Shown here piece by piece: positions 39,501-48,266 of a stretch of 64,000 bases of DNA. The notes under the pieces were generated by a model, which saw nothing but the letters and a program-made list of their open reading frames with translations, had not been told where the DNA came from and ran no database searches. The first letter of the stretch is position 1. Every line of letters starts with the position of its first letter. This DNA comes from Actinomadura latina NBRC 106108 (GTDB taxonomy: Bacteria > Actinomycetota > Actinomycetes > Streptosporangiales > Streptosporangiaceae). Made by a program: the position numbers and the translations under genes. The stretch lies in assembly GCF_001552195.1 (NCBI RefSeq), contig NZ_BCQS01000005.1, forward strand, positions 124,001 through 188,000, written 5' to 3'.

Positions 39501-39713
39501 GAGGGCCGCAAGGCCGCCGGCCTGGAGGTCACCGACCGGATCGAGCTGTGGTGGGAGGCGACCGGCACCGACCTCGCCGAGGCGCTGCGCGCCCACACCG
39601 CCGAGGTGGCCGCCGAAGTCCTCGCGGCCGCGGTGAGCGAGGGGCGGCCAGCGGACGTCCCCGCGACCCGTGACGAGGACCTCGGCCTCACCTACTACCT
39701 CCGCAAGGCGTGA
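36540..39713 (+). CDS. ileS: Isoleucyl-tRNA synthetase
   Basis: 1057 residues, class I synthetase. HIGH-like motif in NGMPGVHHVEAR near 55-62, editing domain in the middle (GLVHQAPAFGGDD), KMSKHLGN near 601-606, anticodon-binding domain after about 650. The KMSKH form resembles the eukaryote-like IleRS clade found in mycobacteria. GTG start ten bases after the sequestered GGAGG of the T-box. Confidence 0.97.
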   Translation: MSRGFRPLPAQVDLPALERDMLRRWQENKVFERSLERTASGEPWVFYEGPPTANGMPGVHHVEARVFKDVFPRFKTMKGHHVPRKAGWDCHGLPVEVAVEKELGLTGKKDIEEYGVAEFNARCRESVLRHVDAFEEMTERMGYWVNTDQAYRTMDPEYVEAVWWSLKQVFDKGLLFSDFRITPYCPRCGTGLSDHELGQPGGYETVSSPSVYVRMPVTSGPLAEMGAALLIWTTTPWTLVSNTAVAVHPDVTYVAARPAGSDEVLVVAEPLVDEVLGEGAGRLATFQGAELERTTYRRPFDLVDIPDSHYVVLGDYVTVEDGTGLVHQAPAFGGDDMAVCKRYGMPIVNPIGPDGRFLREVPLVGNKFFKDADEPLTDDLRARGLLFRGGHFDHSYPHCWRCHTPLLYYALPAWYIRTTQIKDRLLEENEKTNWYPETVKHGRYGEWLRNNVDWSLSRSRYWGTPLPLWVCGGDEDHVTCVGSLKELGELAGRDLSALDPHRPYVDDVTFPCPHCGTEARRVPDVIDAWYDSGSMPFAQWGAPHRNNEVFENSYPAQYICEAQDQTRGWFYSLMAVGTLVFDRSSYENVVCLGLILAEDGRKMSKHLGNVLRPIPLMDEHGADAVRWFMAASGLPWASRRVGHGALEEIVRKVLLTYWNTASFFVLYANAAQAQGRAWTPDRLSEAPAPADRPLLDRWALAELHRTVREVDTALEEFDTARAGRCLSQFVDDLSNWYVRRSRRRFWEGPETPEGSAAFATLYECLETLTRLMAPMVPFITDHVWDVIRPEDGPESVHLADWPAVDESLVDEALTAQMALVRRLVELGRSARAASGVRTRQPLGRALVGAPGWASLPGQLREQISAELNVQAFEELSSIGGDLVEYEVKPNFRELGKRYAKDTPKVAKAITSADAATLVRALRAGDAEVAAAGLGTVPLSADDVIVTERPRSGWAVESAAGETVALDLTVTPELRRAGLVREAVRLVQEGRKAAGLEVTDRIELWWEATGTDLAEALRAHTAEVAAEVLAAAVSEGRPADVPATRDEDLGLTYYLRKA

Positions 39714-39718
39714 TCTCG

Positions 39719-39756
39719 CTCCGCCGCGCCCGGGACGGAATCCGGGCGCGGCGGAG
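39719..39756 (+). terminator. Strong hairpin terminator of ileS
   Basis: Perfect 15-bp inverted repeat (39719-39733 / 39742-39756, starting CTCCGCCGCG) with an eight-base loop, followed by AACTTTCC, six bases past the ileS stop. Confidence 0.8.
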
Positions 39757-39797
39757 AACTTTCCGCCAAGGGGTTCATCGCGACACATCGCGTTTGC

Positions 39798-39803
39798 GAT
39801 GAT
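39798..39803 (+). promoter_or_regulatory. -10-like element, leaderless type, for the 39810 gene
   Basis: GATGAT, six bases, GTG at 39810; AT-rich for the region. Confidence 0.3.
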
Positions 39804-39809
39804 GGGTCC

Positions 39810-40586
39810 GTGAATCTTCCCGAGCAGCCTTCCGGCTCCGAACGCCCGGCCCCACCGTCACCCGCGAGCATGCGCGCGTCGGACGCCGACCGCGACGAGG
39901 TTGCCGACCGCCTGCGCGAGGCCCTCGCCGAGGGGCGCATCACGCCGGAGGAGCACGCCGAGCGCATCGACGCCGTCTACAAGGCCAAGACGTACGCCGA
40001 CCTGGAGCCCGTCCTCAGCGACCTGCCGGCGGAGCAGGCGCCGCGGCCCCGGGTGGACCTGCGCAAGGAGCCCGCCCTCGCGCCGCCCCCGGCGCAGTCG
40101 CCCAACATCGTGGCGATCTTCGCGGGCGCGGAGCGCAAGGGCCGCTGGCTGGCCGAACCCACCACCAACATCACCTGCGTGTTCGGCGGCGTGGAACTCG
40201 ACTTCCGGCAGGCCGTCCTCAGCCGGAGCGAGGTGACCGTCAACGTCACCTGCGTGTTCGGCGGAGTGGACATCACCGTCCCGCCCGGCGTCCGCGTCGC
40301 GGGGTCCCCCACCGCGATCTTCGGCGGGAGCGAGCTGACGGAGGACGACACCGCGGACCCGGACGCGCCCGTCATCCGGCTGACCGGGATGGTGCTGTTC
40401 GGCGGCGTCTCAGTGAAGCGCCGCGCAGTCGGCGAGAAGGGCCGCCGCCGCCACGACCGGCACCGTGACGCCCACGAGCTGCACCGCGCGCACCATGAGG
40501 AACTGCGGCAACTGCACCGCGAGCGCCGGGACGTCCGCCGGGAGCGGCTGCGGGAGTTGCGCGCGGAGCGGCGCCGGTACCGCTGA
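39810..40586 (+). CDS. DUF1707 / LiaF-C (cell-wall-stress response) domain protein
   Basis: 258 residues: DUF1707 segment MRASDADRDEVADRLREAL with GRITPEEHAERIDAVYKAKT (about 22-70), then a LiaF-like beta-helix-type repeat (ITCVFGGVELDF, VTCVFGGVDITVP, AIFGGSEL, MVLFGGVSV, about 110-210) and a very basic His/Arg-rich helical tail (HRDAHELHRAHHEELRQL). No membrane helix. Members are tied to envelope stress in Firmicutes; the tail suggests binding to nucleic acid or acidic lipid. Function unknown. Confidence 0.85.
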   Translation: MNLPEQPSGSERPAPPSPASMRASDADRDEVADRLREALAEGRITPEEHAERIDAVYKAKTYADLEPVLSDLPAEQAPRPRVDLRKEPALAPPPAQSPNIVAIFAGAERKGRWLAEPTTNITCVFGGVELDFRQAVLSRSEVTVNVTCVFGGVDITVPPGVRVAGSPTAIFGGSELTEDDTADPDAPVIRLTGMVLFGGVSVKRRAVGEKGRRRHDRHRDAHELHRAHHEELRQLHRERRDVRRERLRELRAERRRYR

Positions 40587-40629
40587 GCCGGGGGCTTCCG
40601 GCCGGACGGCCGGCCGTCAGGGCCGGCCG

Positions 40630-42045
40630 TCAGTCGCGGGCGTGCTCGTGGTCGGGCTGGCAGACCAGGCAGGGCGTGCAGCCCCGGGACTTCGCCTCCG
40701 CGCGGGACAGCGACTCCAGATCGTCGGCCTCGTCGCCGATGTCCTCGATGAGGGCGCAGTCGACGCGGTGGTAGCGCTTGGTGCCGCTCAGGATGCGCAC
40801 CTGCGGGCCCTCCGCGTCCGGCTCGCCGGCGGACTCGTCGTCCGCGGCGTCGGCAGAGTGGGCGGCGTCCGCAGAGTGCGCGGTGTCTGCAGAGTGGGCG
40901 GCGTCCGCGCCGGACGGCTCCGGCTCGGATGCGGGCTCCGGGGCCGGCTCCGGCTCCGCCGCGAGGGCGTCGCTCTCCTCGGCCGCGTCGCCGGACTGCT
41001 CCGCGGGCGCGTCGTAGCCGTGCCGCGGCTTCGGGGCCGCCGCCCCCGTGCCGGTGTACGGAGCCGGGCCGAGGTCGACGGTGGTGTCCGGTGACGCCGG
41101 CTCGGTCTCAGCGGGCTCGTCCCAGACGGAGCGGGCCTCCGGCTCCTCCGCGGCGGGTTCGGCCTCGCCGGCCGTCTCCGGCGCCCTGGGCGCCTCCGCG
41201 GGCGTCTTGCCGAACAATCCCGCGACGGGCATGTCGGTGAGGGTCGGCCCGGCCGGGTTCGCGGGCTCGTCCGCCCGCGGGATCTCCGCCGCCCAGCCGG
41301 AGGACCCGGGCGTGCCGCTCCCCGGCTCGTCGAACCCTGGCTTGTCGAACCCTGGCTTGTCGAACCCGGGCGTGTCGAACGAGGTCGGCGCGGAGCGGGG
41401 CGCCGGCTTGGCGAGGCCCGCCAGGCCGCGCTCGGAGCGCTCCAGGCCGGGCTCGCGCCCGGCGTCCCCGCGCGAGCCGGGGGGCGCGGTCACCGACGCC
41501 GCGGCGCGCGCCGCCAGTGCGGTGTCGGGCAGGCAGGCGGTGCAGGGGCTGAACCCCTCCTCCTTGGCCTCGGCGTAGGTCAGCTCCTCGGTGTCGCGCC
41601 CGGCGAGCTGCCGGCACGTGTCGAGGTGGTAGCGCTTGCGGCCGCGGACGACGAACACCAGCGCGTCGTCGGGGACATCGGCGGGCGGAGCGGGCAGCTC
41701 CAGCGCGTCGTCGTCCGGGTCCGGAGCCGGGGCGGTGCCCGCCGGGACGCTCGCGGCGGTCTTGGCCGGCGACGGGGGCGCGGCCTTCTTGCGCTTGTCC
41801 TTCTTGGACTTCTTGCTCGGGCGGGCCGGCGCCGCGGAGGCCCCGGGCCCCCAGAGCTCCTTGCGCCGCAGGAAAACCCCGAGAGCCAGGCACAGCGCGG
41901 AGACGATGCTGACGGCGATCGATATGTAGATCACCATCAGCGCATCCAGGCCGAAGACCTGGGCGCTGTCTCCGCCGCCGGCGACGATTCCCGCTACCAG
42001 CAGGGCGATCGCCACCACCACGAGAACGCCACTCAGGATGATCAC
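40630..42045 (-). CDS. Membrane protein with two YH-x3-C / C-x2-C motifs
   Basis: About 471 residues: two membrane helices at the N-terminus (VIILSGVLVVVAIALLVAG and VIYISIAVSIVSALCLALG), a Lys-rich stretch, a motif block KRYHLDTC...SPCTACLPD (about 136-171), a long Pro/Glu/Ala-rich acidic linker with small tandem repeats (PGFDKPGFDKPGFDEPG; AHSAD x3), and a second block KRYHRVDC...TPCLVCQPD (about 422-465). Each block keeps one His and three Cys, like small Ada-type zinc sites. Start GTG has GGGAGA. No family name known to me. Confidence 0.75.
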   Translation of the reverse strand: MIILSGVLVVVAIALLVAGIVAGGGDSAQVFGLDALMVIYISIAVSIVSALCLALGVFLRRKELWGPGASAAPARPSKKSKKDKRKKAAPPSPAKTAASVPAGTAPAPDPDDDALELPAPPADVPDDALVFVVRGRKRYHLDTCRQLAGRDTEELTYAEAKEEGFSPCTACLPDTALAARAAASVTAPPGSRGDAGREPGLERSERGLAGLAKPAPRSAPTSFDTPGFDKPGFDKPGFDEPGSGTPGSSGWAAEIPRADEPANPAGPTLTDMPVAGLFGKTPAEAPRAPETAGEAEPAAEEPEARSVWDEPAETEPASPDTTVDLGPAPYTGTGAAAPKPRHGYDAPAEQSGDAAEESDALAAEPEPAPEPASEPEPSGADAAHSADTAHSADAAHSADAADDESAGEPDAEGPQVRILSGTKRYHRVDCALIEDIGDEADDLESLSRAEAKSRGCTPCLVCQPDHEHARD

Positions 42046-42196
42046 AGGGTCTCTCCCACTCGTTCGGACCGCTCGGCTCCAGGCCGCGCGAAGGGCCCGC
42101 TCGCCGTCCCGCACGACCGCCCGGAGTCACCGGGGTGGCGCCGCTGCCACGCCCGGCGCGGGGATCGGGACGACACTATCGCCTGCGCGGCCGCGG

Positions 42197-43126
42197 TCAG
42201 CGCCGGTCGTGCGGCGGGTTGTCGCCGCCCGCGTGGAACGCGCCGGTCGCGGAGTGCTGCACCTGCTGGCCGTGCTCGCCGGGCGGCGGGAACTGGCCGG
42301 GCGCGGGCGCCGGGCCGCCGGCGGTGCCGTTGCGGTTATCCGCGTGCGGCAGGCCGCCCTGCGGGCCGGTCTGCGGACCCTGCGGCATGTTCTGCTGGGA
42401 CTGGACGGGCGCCGCGCCGGGGACGGCGGCGAACGCGCCGGTCTCGGTGCTGCCCGCCTCCAGGTCGCGGAGCTGGCCCTCCAGGTACACCTTCAGGCGG
42501 CTGCGGTACTCGCGCTCGAACGCGCGCAGGTTGTCGACCTCGCGCTCCAGCTCCTCGCGCTGCTGCACGAGCGAGCCCATGACCTGGCGGTGCCGCTCCT
42601 GGGCGTCGCGGTCGAGGGCCTCGGCGCGCGAGCGGGCCTCGCTGACGATCTGGTCGGCCTGCCGGCGGGCCTTGCCGAGGATCTCCTCGGCCTCGCGGCG
42701 GGCGCGGCCGAGGGTCTCGTCGGCCTCCCGGCGGGCGTCCGCGATCGCCTGGTCCGCGGTCTGCTGCGCCAGCGCGAGGACGCGGGCCGCGGTGTCCATG
42801 TTGTCCTCGCCGGAGGGCGCGGCGGACATGCCGAGGCCGCCGAGGACGGGCTCCGGCTCGGGCTGCGGCTGCGGCTCGGGGCGAGGCGGTTCGGGGATCT
42901 TCTGGACGTCCGGCTTCGGCTCCACGATGGGCGCGGCCATGGCGGGAACCTTGCCGCGCAGGCATTCGGCCAGCTTGGCCCGCAGCTCCTCGTTCTCCTG
43001 GATGAGGCGGTCGAGCTCGGCCTCGACCTCGTCGAGGAAGGCGTCCACCTCCTCCTCGTCGTACCCCGGCCTCAGCCTGGTGGTACTGAACTGCTTGTTC
43101 CGCACGTCGGCGGGTGTCAGCGGCAT
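42197..43126 (-). CDS. divIVA: DivIVA/Wag31 polar growth and septum protein
   Basis: 309 residues. N-terminal membrane-curvature domain (MPLTPADVRNKQFSTTRLRPGYDEEEVDAFLDEVE, residues 1-35), a proline-rich linker, a long coiled coil (about 110-220, Arg/Glu/Ala-rich), and a disordered Gln/Pro/Gly tail. Forms polar assemblies that direct wall growth in actinobacteria. Last gene of the division block, 57 bases after yggT. Confidence 0.95.
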   Translation of the reverse strand: MPLTPADVRNKQFSTTRLRPGYDEEEVDAFLDEVEAELDRLIQENEELRAKLAECLRGKVPAMAAPIVEPKPDVQKIPEPPRPEPQPQPEPEPVLGGLGMSAAPSGEDNMDTAARVLALAQQTADQAIADARREADETLGRARREAEEILGKARRQADQIVSEARSRAEALDRDAQERHRQVMGSLVQQREELEREVDNLRAFEREYRSRLKVYLEGQLRDLEAGSTETGAFAAVPGAAPVQSQQNMPQGPQTGPQGGLPHADNRNGTAGGPAPAPGQFPPPGEHGQQVQHSATGAFHAGGDNPPHDRR

Positions 43127-43183
43127 GTTCTCGTCTCCTTGGCGCGCTTGGAGTCTGTCCCCGAAGGACGGTATCCGATCGAT

Positions 43184-43480
43184 CTAGGGACCGCCGAATA
43201 TGGAGCCAATGACCATGATCAGGATCCAGACCACAAGGATGAGCACGGTGAAGCTGAGGTCCAGTGCAACGTTACCCAGCCGGACGGGCGGGATGAAACG
43301 CCTCAGCAGTTTCAGGGGCGGATCGGTGACGGTGTAGGTCGCCTCGGCGATCACCAGCACCACCCCAGACGGCTTCCATTGGCGGGCGAACGACTGCAGG
43401 ACCTCCAGCACCAGCCTCCCGATCAGGAAGAGGAGGAAGAAGTACAGGAGGTACGTCAGTACCTGTCCAGCGATGTTCAC
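43184..43480 (-). CDS. yggT: YggT family membrane protein
   Basis: 98 residues, hydrophobic helices at each end (LTYLLYFFLLFLIGRLVLEVL and ALDLSFTVLILVVWILIMVIG) and the family segment DPPLKLLRRFIPPVRLGNVALD. Usually sits between sepF and divIVA in actinobacteria, as here; role unclear, possibly membrane protein assembly or osmotic stress. GTG start. Confidence 0.93.
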   Translation of the reverse strand: MNIAGQVLTYLLYFFLLFLIGRLVLEVLQSFARQWKPSGVVLVIAEATYTVTDPPLKLLRRFIPPVRLGNVALDLSFTVLILVVWILIMVIGSIFGGP

Positions 43481-43501
43481 TGATTCTCTCGCATGCGACT
43501 C

Positions 43502-44038
43502 TCAACTCTGGTTGAAGAACCCACGTTCCGCCATCCGGGCCTTGTCCTCCGCCGTCACCTCCACGTTGGCGGGCGACAGCAGGAACACCTTGTTCGTAAC
43601 ACGCTCGATGCTCCCGTGCAGGCCGAACACGAGACCCGCCGCGAAGTCGACCAGACGCTTGGCGTCGCTGTCGACCATCTCGGTCAGATTCATGATCACC
43701 GGCGTGCCCTCCCTGAAGTGCTCCCCGATGGTCCGTGCCTCGTTGTAGGTCCTTGGATGCAGGGTAGTGATACGAGCGAGGTCGGTGGTACCGGACTCGT
43801 AGAGAGCTACGGAGCGCCGCTCCACCGTCGACGCGGAGTGATGGTCGCGATCCCGGTCCGCGGTCTCCTCCGCTCGGGTAAGCTGACCGCCGGATTCGTC
43901 CTCGCGACGGCGGCTCTGCCCGGGGTCGGTCTCGTCGTCGTAGACCTCGTACTCGTCGTAGTCGCCGTACTTGTCGTCGTAACGGTCGTCCTCCACAAGG
44001 CCGAGGTACACCGCCATCTTGCGCATCGCGCTGGCCAT
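43502..44038 (-). CDS. sepF: SepF cell-division protein
   Basis: Membrane-binding partner of FtsZ that stands in for FtsA, which is missing here. 178 residues: amphipathic N-terminal helix ([18 protein letters not shown]), a Tyr/Asp-rich linker ([16 protein letters not shown]), and the SepF domain ([55 protein letters not shown]). Confidence 0.96.
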   Translation of the reverse strand: MASAMRKMAVYLGLVEDDRYDDKYGDYDEYEVYDDETDPGQSRRREDESGGQLTRAEETADRDRDHHSASTVERRSVALYESGTTDLARITTLHPRTYNEARTIGEHFREGTPVIMNLTEMVDSDAKRLVDFAAGLVFGLHGSIERVTNKVFLLSPANVEVTAEDKARMAERGFFNQS

Positions 44039-44143
44039 ACGCCCCTCCGTGTCCTGTGGTGGCGGTTCCGGGCGCGTCCGGCCCCGCCGGTGGACTGTTC
44101 CGTCGTGGCGGCCCGCGTTCCGGCAGGTACCACTGGGGGGACA

Positions 44144-44875
44144 TTACCTGACGATTGCCCGTCGGCCGCCGAGCAACGCCGTACCGACCCGCAGGTGTGT
44201 CGCGCCGCACGCGATCGCCTGTTCCAGATCGCCGCTCATACCCGCACTGACGATCCGGGCGTCCGGATGGTTCCGCCTGATCTCCCCCGCAATCGCGGCG
44301 AGCCGGGTGAAGGCGGGCAGCGGGTCGGCGCCGAGCGGCGCGACGGCCATCACGCCGCCGAACCGCAGGCCATCGGCCCCGGCGATCCCGTCGGCCAGCC
44401 CCGGCACCGCGTCGGGGGCCGCGCCGCCCCTGCCGCGGCGCAGTTCATCGTCATCGAGCGACACCTGGACGAGGCAGCGCAGCGTCCGGCCGGCGCGGAC
44501 GGCGGCGTCCGACAGCGCGGACACCAGCCTGGGGCGGTCCACCGAGTGCACGACGTCGGCGTAGCCGGCGACCGCGCGGGCCTTGTTGGTCTGCAGCCTG
44601 CCGACGAAGTGCCAGGTGAGCGGGAGGTCGGCGCATTCGGCGGCCTTGGGCCGGGCCTCCTGGTCGCGGTTCTCGCCGACCTCGGTGAGGCCGAGTCCGG
44701 CCAGCAGCCGCACATCGGAGGCGGGGAAGGTCTTGGTCACCGCGATGAGGGTGATCTCGCCCTCGTCCCGGCCGGCGGCGGCGCAGGCGGCGGCGATGCG
44801 GGCGCGGACCGCGGCGACGCCCTCGGCCAGCTCCGCCCGGCGCTCGTCGGGGGAGAGACTCGGCTCGCCGGTCAC
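44144..44875 (-). CDS. YggS family PLP homeostasis protein
   Basis: 243 residues, alanine-racemase-like barrel. PLP lysine in LIAVTKTFPASD, GENRDQEA, WHFVGRLQTNKAR, and phosphate-binding SAGMSGDLEQAIACGATHLRVG. Regulates the PLP pool rather than catalysing a metabolic reaction. GTG overlaps the pgeF stop (GTGA). Confidence 0.95.
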   Translation of the reverse strand: MTGEPSLSPDERRAELAEGVAAVRARIAAACAAAGRDEGEITLIAVTKTFPASDVRLLAGLGLTEVGENRDQEARPKAAECADLPLTWHFVGRLQTNKARAVAGYADVVHSVDRPRLVSALSDAAVRAGRTLRCLVQVSLDDDELRRGRGGAAPDAVPGLADGIAGADGLRFGGVMAVAPLGADPLPAFTRLAAIAGEIRRNHPDARIVSAGMSGDLEQAIACGATHLRVGTALLGGRRAIVR

Positions 44876-45615
44876 GCGCCGTCCCCGTGCGAGTCGTCCT
44901 TGAGCCAGATGTATCCGGCGAAGCGGCCGGTGCGGCCCTCGCGGCGGTAGGAGAAGAGGCCCGTGTCCTCGATGGTGCAGCGCGGGTCGGTGCCGACCTC
45001 GGGGACCCCGGCGGACGCGAGCTGCTCGGCGACGCCGGCGCGGATGTCCAGGCCGGGCGTGCCCCTGGACGTGGTGGAGTACGCGGCGGGCACGGCGGCG
45101 GCGACCTCGTCCCGCATCGCGGCGGGCACCTCGTAGCAGCGGCCGCACGCGGCGGGCCCGATCGCGGCGGTCATCCGCGCGGGGTCGGCGCCCCGCTCGC
45201 ACATCGCCTTCACCAGGGCCGGGACGACTCCGGCGGCGGTGCCGGGACGGCCGGAGTGGGCGGCGCCGACGACCCCGGCGACGGGATCGGCCACCAGCAC
45301 CGGGGCGCAGTCGGCGACGAGGACGGCGAGGGCGAGGCCCGGGACGGTCGTGACGACCGCGTCGGCGGGGCCGGGGATCTCGGGGGAGGCGGCGAACGCG
45401 ACGTCCGCGCCGTGCACCTGCCGCATGAACACGGTGCGGTCGGGGTCGACGCCGAGCGCTCCGGCGGCACGCCGCCGGTTGCCGAGCACGGCGGCGGAGT
45501 CGTCGCCGACCGCGCCGCCCAGGTTCAGGGAGTCGTAGGGGGGCCTGCTCACGCCGCCGGCGCGGCCGGTGAAGGCGGCGCCGACGCCGTCGCCCAGGGC
45601 GACGGTGGTGATCAC
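44872..45615 (-). CDS. pgeF: Peptidoglycan editing factor / laccase-domain protein (YfiH family)
   Basis: 247 residues. Metal-site residues in [29 protein letters not shown] and ACGRCYEV. Homologues act on muropeptides carrying L-Ser instead of L-Ala, or as purine nucleoside phosphorylases; which applies here is not decidable. ATG overlaps the ftsZ stop. Confidence 0.92.
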   Translation of the reverse strand: MITTVALGDGVGAAFTGRAGGVSRPPYDSLNLGGAVGDDSAAVLGNRRRAAGALGVDPDRTVFMRQVHGADVAFAASPEIPGPADAVVTTVPGLALAVLVADCAPVLVADPVAGVVGAAHSGRPGTAAGVVPALVKAMCERGADPARMTAAIGPAACGRCYEVPAAMRDEVAAAVPAAYSTTSRGTPGLDIRAGVAEQLASAGVPEVGTDPRCTIEDTGLFSYRREGRTGRFAGYIWLKDDSHGDGA

Positions 45616-47066
45616 TTCAGGAAGTCGGGGACGTCGAGGTCGTCGTCCTCGTCGAACACCACGGGACGGCGGCGCTGCCCGGAGGAGGCGGGGCCGCCGT
45701 CGTTCTCGCCCGCGTGCACGCGGGGCGGGTTCTGCTCGGTGGGCTGGCGCGGCGCGGGCGCGCGGGTCCCGGCGGACTCGGCGTCGCGCTCGCCCGGCGG
45801 ACCGGCCGGGGCGGCGTCCTGCCGGGCGGGCTCGTCGCGGTCGTCGCGGCCGGACGCCCGGTCGTCGCGGCCCTGCGCGCGGTCGCCCTCGGCCCGCGGC
45901 GGCGGGGCCGGCGCGGGCGGGTGCGGCGCGGCGGCGGCCTGCGCCACCGACGGCTGCGACCGCTGCTGCCCGGCGGGCGGCGCGCCCGCCGGCTCGGACC
46001 GCCCGACCCGGCTGGGGATCGGGTTGGCCGGGGCGGCGGGCGGCGCGGGCGCGGGCACCGGGCGGGGCGGGGGCGGAGGAAGCCGCTTACTCTCCGGCTC
46101 GACGGCCGGCTTGGTAGGGCGGCCTTCGTCAAAACCCGCCGCTATCACCGTGACCCGCACCTCGTCGCCGAGGGCGTCGTCGATGACAGCGCCGAAGATG
46201 ATGTTGGCGTCCGGGGCCGCCGCGTTCGACACCAGCTGCGCGGCCTCGTTGATCTCGAACAGGCCGAGGTCGGAGCCGCCGGAGATGGACAGCAGCACCC
46301 CGTGCGCGCCGTCGATGCTGGCCTCCAGCAGCGGGCTGGAGATCGCCATCTCGGCGGCGGCGACGCTGCGGTCGTCGCCGCGTGCGGAGCCGATGCCCAT
46401 CAGCGCCGAGCCGGCGCCGGACATGACCGACTTGACGTCGGCGAAGTCCAGGTTGATGAGGCCCGGGGTGGTGATGAGGTCGGTGATGCCCTGGACACCG
46501 GACAGGAGCACCTGGTCGGCGGCCTTGAAGGCGTCCAGCACGCTGACCTGCCGGTCGGAGATCGACAGCAGCCGGTCGTTGGGGATGACGATGAGGGTGT
46601 CGACCTCGTCGCGCAGCGTCTCGATGCCGGCCTCGGCCTGCATCGCGCGGCGCTTGCCCTCGAAGCTGAACGGGCGGGTGACCACGCCGATCGTCAGCGC
46701 GCCGAGCGTGCGGGCGATGTTGGCGACGACGGGCGCGCCGCCGGTGCCGGTGCCGCCGCCCTCCCCGGCGGTGACGAACACCATGTCGGCGCCTTTGAGG
46801 ACCTCCTCGATCTCCTCCCGGTGGTCCTCGGCGGCCTTGCGGCCGACGTCGGGGTTCGCCCCGGCGCCGAGGCCGCGGGTGAGCTCGCGGCCCACGTCCA
46901 GTTTCACATCGGCGTCACTCATCAGCAGCGCCTGGGCGTCCGTGTTGATCGCGATGAACTCGACGCCCTTGAGACCCTCTTCGATCATCCGGTTGACGGC
47001 GTTGACGCCGCCGCCGCCGATGCCGACGACCTTGATGACCGCGAGGTAGTTCTGCGGTGCTGCCAC
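45612..47066 (-). CDS. ftsZ: Cell division GTPase FtsZ
   Basis: 484 residues. Tubulin signature [13 protein letters not shown]-binding [22 protein letters not shown] (about 21-42), T7 loop [13 protein letters not shown]; a long disordered Pro/Arg/Asp linker (about 330-470) and the conserved C-terminal peptide DVPDFLK that binds SepF/FtsW. GTG start with GGAAAGG upstream. Separated from ftsQ by 395 bases that carry its own promoter region. Confidence 0.97.
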   Translation of the reverse strand: MAAPQNYLAVIKVVGIGGGGVNAVNRMIEEGLKGVEFIAINTDAQALLMSDADVKLDVGRELTRGLGAGANPDVGRKAAEDHREEIEEVLKGADMVFVTAGEGGGTGTGGAPVVANIARTLGALTIGVVTRPFSFEGKRRAMQAEAGIETLRDEVDTLIVIPNDRLLSISDRQVSVLDAFKAADQVLLSGVQGITDLITTPGLINLDFADVKSVMSGAGSALMGIGSARGDDRSVAAAEMAISSPLLEASIDGAHGVLLSISGGSDLGLFEINEAAQLVSNAAAPDANIIFGAVIDDALGDEVRVTVIAAGFDEGRPTKPAVEPESKRLPPPPPRPVPAPAPPAAPANPIPSRVGRSEPAGAPPAGQQRSQPSVAQAAAAPHPPAPAPPPRAEGDRAQGRDDRASGRDDRDEPARQDAAPAGPPGERDAESAGTRAPAPRQPTEQNPPRVHAGENDGGPASSGQRRRPVVFDEDDDLDVPDFLK

Positions 47067-47461
47067 GACGAGGGGCCTTTCCGCTCTCTCCGACCGCCCT
47101 GCCCGGTCTGACCGACCGTGCCGCCGCGGTTTCCCGACCTGTGCACTGAGGCGGGGCCAAAACCCTCACCCTCAACTTGAGGCTTACAGTTATGTCAACC
47201 TGAAGACTGATACGGACAGTAGGGCGGCCTTACCGCCAGGGTCAACTAACCTCCCCCGAACTCCACCGGCGTGTCGCAACCGGCACGGATCTGCCCTGGT
47301 CGGCGTCGGACGGCTGCCCGTTCCATGGCTCGCGCGCACCCGGCTCGTCCCCCCCTCGTCCGCATCGGCCCGGCATGACCGTTCCAGCGTGCCCGATCGG
47401 ACGGCCGGAATCGCCGCGACACACGCACCCGGCCCACTTCCTCCGGATCAGTTCTTCCTGA
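47067..47461 (-). other. Intergenic region between ftsQ and ftsZ
   Basis: No convincing gene. An AT-richer patch (47165-47220) holds a TTGACA hexamer (47193-47198, minus) and the 13-bp palindrome noted separately; a short minus-strand frame at 47242-47424 looks random. The gap is the main place for ftsZ-specific transcription control. Confidence 0.6.
47170..47182. promoter_or_regulatory. CCTCAACTTGAGG palindrome in the ftsZ promoter region
   Basis: Perfect 6-bp arms around one base, 11 bases downstream (on the minus strand) of TTGACA at 47193-47198, so it overlaps or follows the -10 region. Candidate operator for ftsZ control; the protein is unknown. Confidence 0.45.
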
Positions 47462-48205
47462 TCACTTGGTCCTGAGGACCTCGGGGGAACTGATGTCGAC
47501 GGTGCGGATGGCGCGGCCGGCCGCGGTGCGCCGCACGGCGTCCAGCAGCCTGATCTTCTCTTCTGCCCTTTCCGCGGCGCCCCACACCACCGTCTGCCCG
47601 TCCCCGGTGTGCAGGGTGACCGCCTCCGGGCCGGTGGCCTCGACCTCGGAGATCCCGCGCCGCAGCCGTTCCGGCAGGCCGGTCAGCACGGTGAGCGCCG
47701 CGCGGGTCGCCCGGTCGGACGGCCCGGCCGAGGCGACCGTCAGCGCCGGCAGCCCGGACGGCCGGGACACCCCGTCGGCCACGGTGACCCCGTGCCGGTC
47801 GAGGAGGTGGTACTGCCCGCCGCGCGCGTAGACCGCCACCGGGACCCGCTCGCGCACGACGATGCGGACCGTCCCCGGCCAGTGCCGCTCGATCTCCGCC
47901 GACTCGACCTCGCGGAGCCGCTCGACCCGCTCCCCGATCGCGCCGGTGCGCAGCCGCGCCATCGGCGTGCCGAGGTCGATCCCGGCGGCGGCGACGATCC
48001 GGTCGCGCGGCGCCAGCCCGGCGCCGGCCACCTCGACGTGCCGCACCACCAGCAGCCGGGAGCCGAGCAGCACCCAGGTCACCAGGCCCAGCGCGCCGAC
48101 GACCAGCAGCGCGACGAAGATCGCCTTCCACCGGTTCGGGCGGCCGCGCGCCCCGTCCGGCCCCGCCTCCGGGGCGGCGCGCCGGTCCGTCTGCGCCTCG
48201 GTCAT
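47462..48205 (-). CDS. ftsQ: Cell division protein FtsQ
   Basis: 247 residues: a 25-residue cytoplasmic tail, one membrane helix (AIFVALLVVGALGLVTWVLLG), then POTRA (HVEVAGAGLAPRDRIVAAAG) and FtsQ/DivIB beta domain (WPGTVRIVVRERVPVAVYA). Links FtsL and the septal synthases. Start is seven bases past a -10-like element at 48212-48217; 61 bases after murC. Confidence 0.95.
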   Translation of the reverse strand: MTEAQTDRRAAPEAGPDGARGRPNRWKAIFVALLVVGALGLVTWVLLGSRLLVVRHVEVAGAGLAPRDRIVAAAGIDLGTPMARLRTGAIGERVERLREVESAEIERHWPGTVRIVVRERVPVAVYARGGQYHLLDRHGVTVADGVSRPSGLPALTVASAGPSDRATRAALTVLTGLPERLRRGISEVEATGPEAVTLHTGDGQTVVWGAAERAEEKIRLLDAVRRTAAGRAIRTVDISSPEVLRTK

Positions 48206-48211
48206 GACCCA

Positions 48212-48217
48212 AGCTTG
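48212..48217 (-). promoter_or_regulatory. -10-like element, leaderless type, for ftsQ
   Basis: CAAGCT, six bases, ATG. It would provide an internal promoter for ftsQ(-ftsZ) inside the dcw cluster. Confidence 0.35.
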
Positions 48218-48266
48218 GCAGTTCTCTCCCCCGGCGCCGCCGACCGAGCCGGCGGCGGCGTGTCAC

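Noticed and set aside
47242..47424. 60-codon minus-strand frame before ftsZ
   Set aside because: Composition is random-looking, no ribosome site, and two frames overlap equally well.
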